From Paracoccaceae bacterium (lineage in GTDB: Bacteria > Pseudomonadota > Alphaproteobacteria > Rhodobacterales > Rhodobacteraceae): a stretch of DNA of 40,975 nt. The stretch lies in the NCBI GenBank assembly GCA_024742575.1, contig JANSYF010000027.1, positions 1 to 40,975 of the forward strand. Reading direction: 5' to 3'. Positions 40,952 to 40,975 of this stretch are shown here, piece by piece. Position numbers and translations under genes: made by a program. The notes under the pieces are model-generated. The model was not told the origin of the DNA. It did no database searches and was given only the letters and a program-made list of their open reading frames with translations. Position 1 is the stretch's first letter. Each line of letters starts with the position of its first letter.

Positions 40952-40975
40952 ATGGCTACGCAAGCGCCCGAAACC
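40952..40975 (+). CDS. First codons of an unidentified gene (cut by right edge)
   Basis: An ATG at 40952 is preceded by GAAGGAAAC, a fair ribosome site, and opens the frame MATQAPET to the window end. It is divergent from the ABC ATPase. Eight residues are too few to name a product. Confidence 0.4.

Noticed and set aside
1..40975. CRISPR array, prophage, rRNA or complete insertion sequence
   Set aside because: No regularly spaced direct repeats, phage structural genes, rRNA segments or paired terminal repeats were seen in reading the window.

Overview
The window is chromosomal DNA from an alphaproteobacterium, most probably a marine Rhodobacteraceae (Roseobacter-type) species. This is inferred from the high GC content, gene-dense layout and many 1-4 base stop/start overlaps. 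It also fits the gene set: a TRAP substrate-binding protein, a DmdC-like long acyl-CoA dehydrogenase, a MoxR/DUF58/DUF4159 operon and a DUF5928-type glycosyltransferase. No rRNA, tRNA, CRISPR array or prophage was seen. The only mobile DNA is the start of a probable IS630-type transposase cut by the left edge.

Region 1 (1-4000): the IS630-like fragment, a solitary hydantoinase A-type ATPase, a promoter-led msrB-msrA methionine sulfoxide repair pair ending in a hairpin, and a small glyoxalase-superfamily protein. Region 2 (4000-7820, minus): a tight operon pyrB, two unknown membrane proteins, a dihydroorotase-like gene, plsY. The dihydroorotase-like protein has lost the HxH metal ligands and the catalytic Asp, so it is probably a structural PyrX-type partner of PyrB rather than an enzyme. 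Region 3 (7900-14213, plus): family-4 uracil-DNA glycosylase, moaB, then an RND efflux adaptor/pump pair behind an inverted repeat. Region 4 (14217-18570): a periplasmic DsbD-alpha-like protein, YqgE, a palindromic intergenic repeat, and an acyl-CoA dehydrogenase/MBL hydrolase pair. Region 5 (18700-23400): Sua5-type threonylcarbamoyl-AMP synthase and an MFS pump, overlapping 3' to 3' with a Tat-exported MBL hydrolase. Next come a very strong plus-strand terminator and an orphan TRAP binding protein with its own promoter.

Region 6 (23200-28140): ferredoxin-reductase-like flavoprotein, rsmD and a previously hidden 57-codon gene (minus); a peroxiredoxin (plus); AlkB alkane hydroxylase and MutY (minus). 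Prx and alkB converge on a set of stacked palindromes. Region 7 (28198-29423, plus): a DUF721/DciA-like protein and a DsbA-family thiol oxidoreductase, followed by strong terminators and an 18-bp parS-like palindrome. Region 8 (29580-36269, minus): a four-gene MoxR-DUF58-BatA/DUF4159-GATase operon in which every junction overlaps; the metal-site motifs of its VWA-like domains are partly degraded.

Region 9 (36328-40975): DUF1285, then a divergent pair of a Sulfotransfer_2-type sulfotransferase and a GT14/DUF5928 glycosyltransferase separated by AT-rich DNA, a HIT protein, an ABC ATPase, and the first codons of another plus-strand gene. The sulfotransferase/GT14 pair, which resembles the enzyme types that build and sulfate animal glycosaminoglycans, is the best candidate for an undescribed system. 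The pyrB-membrane proteins-pyrX operon is second.
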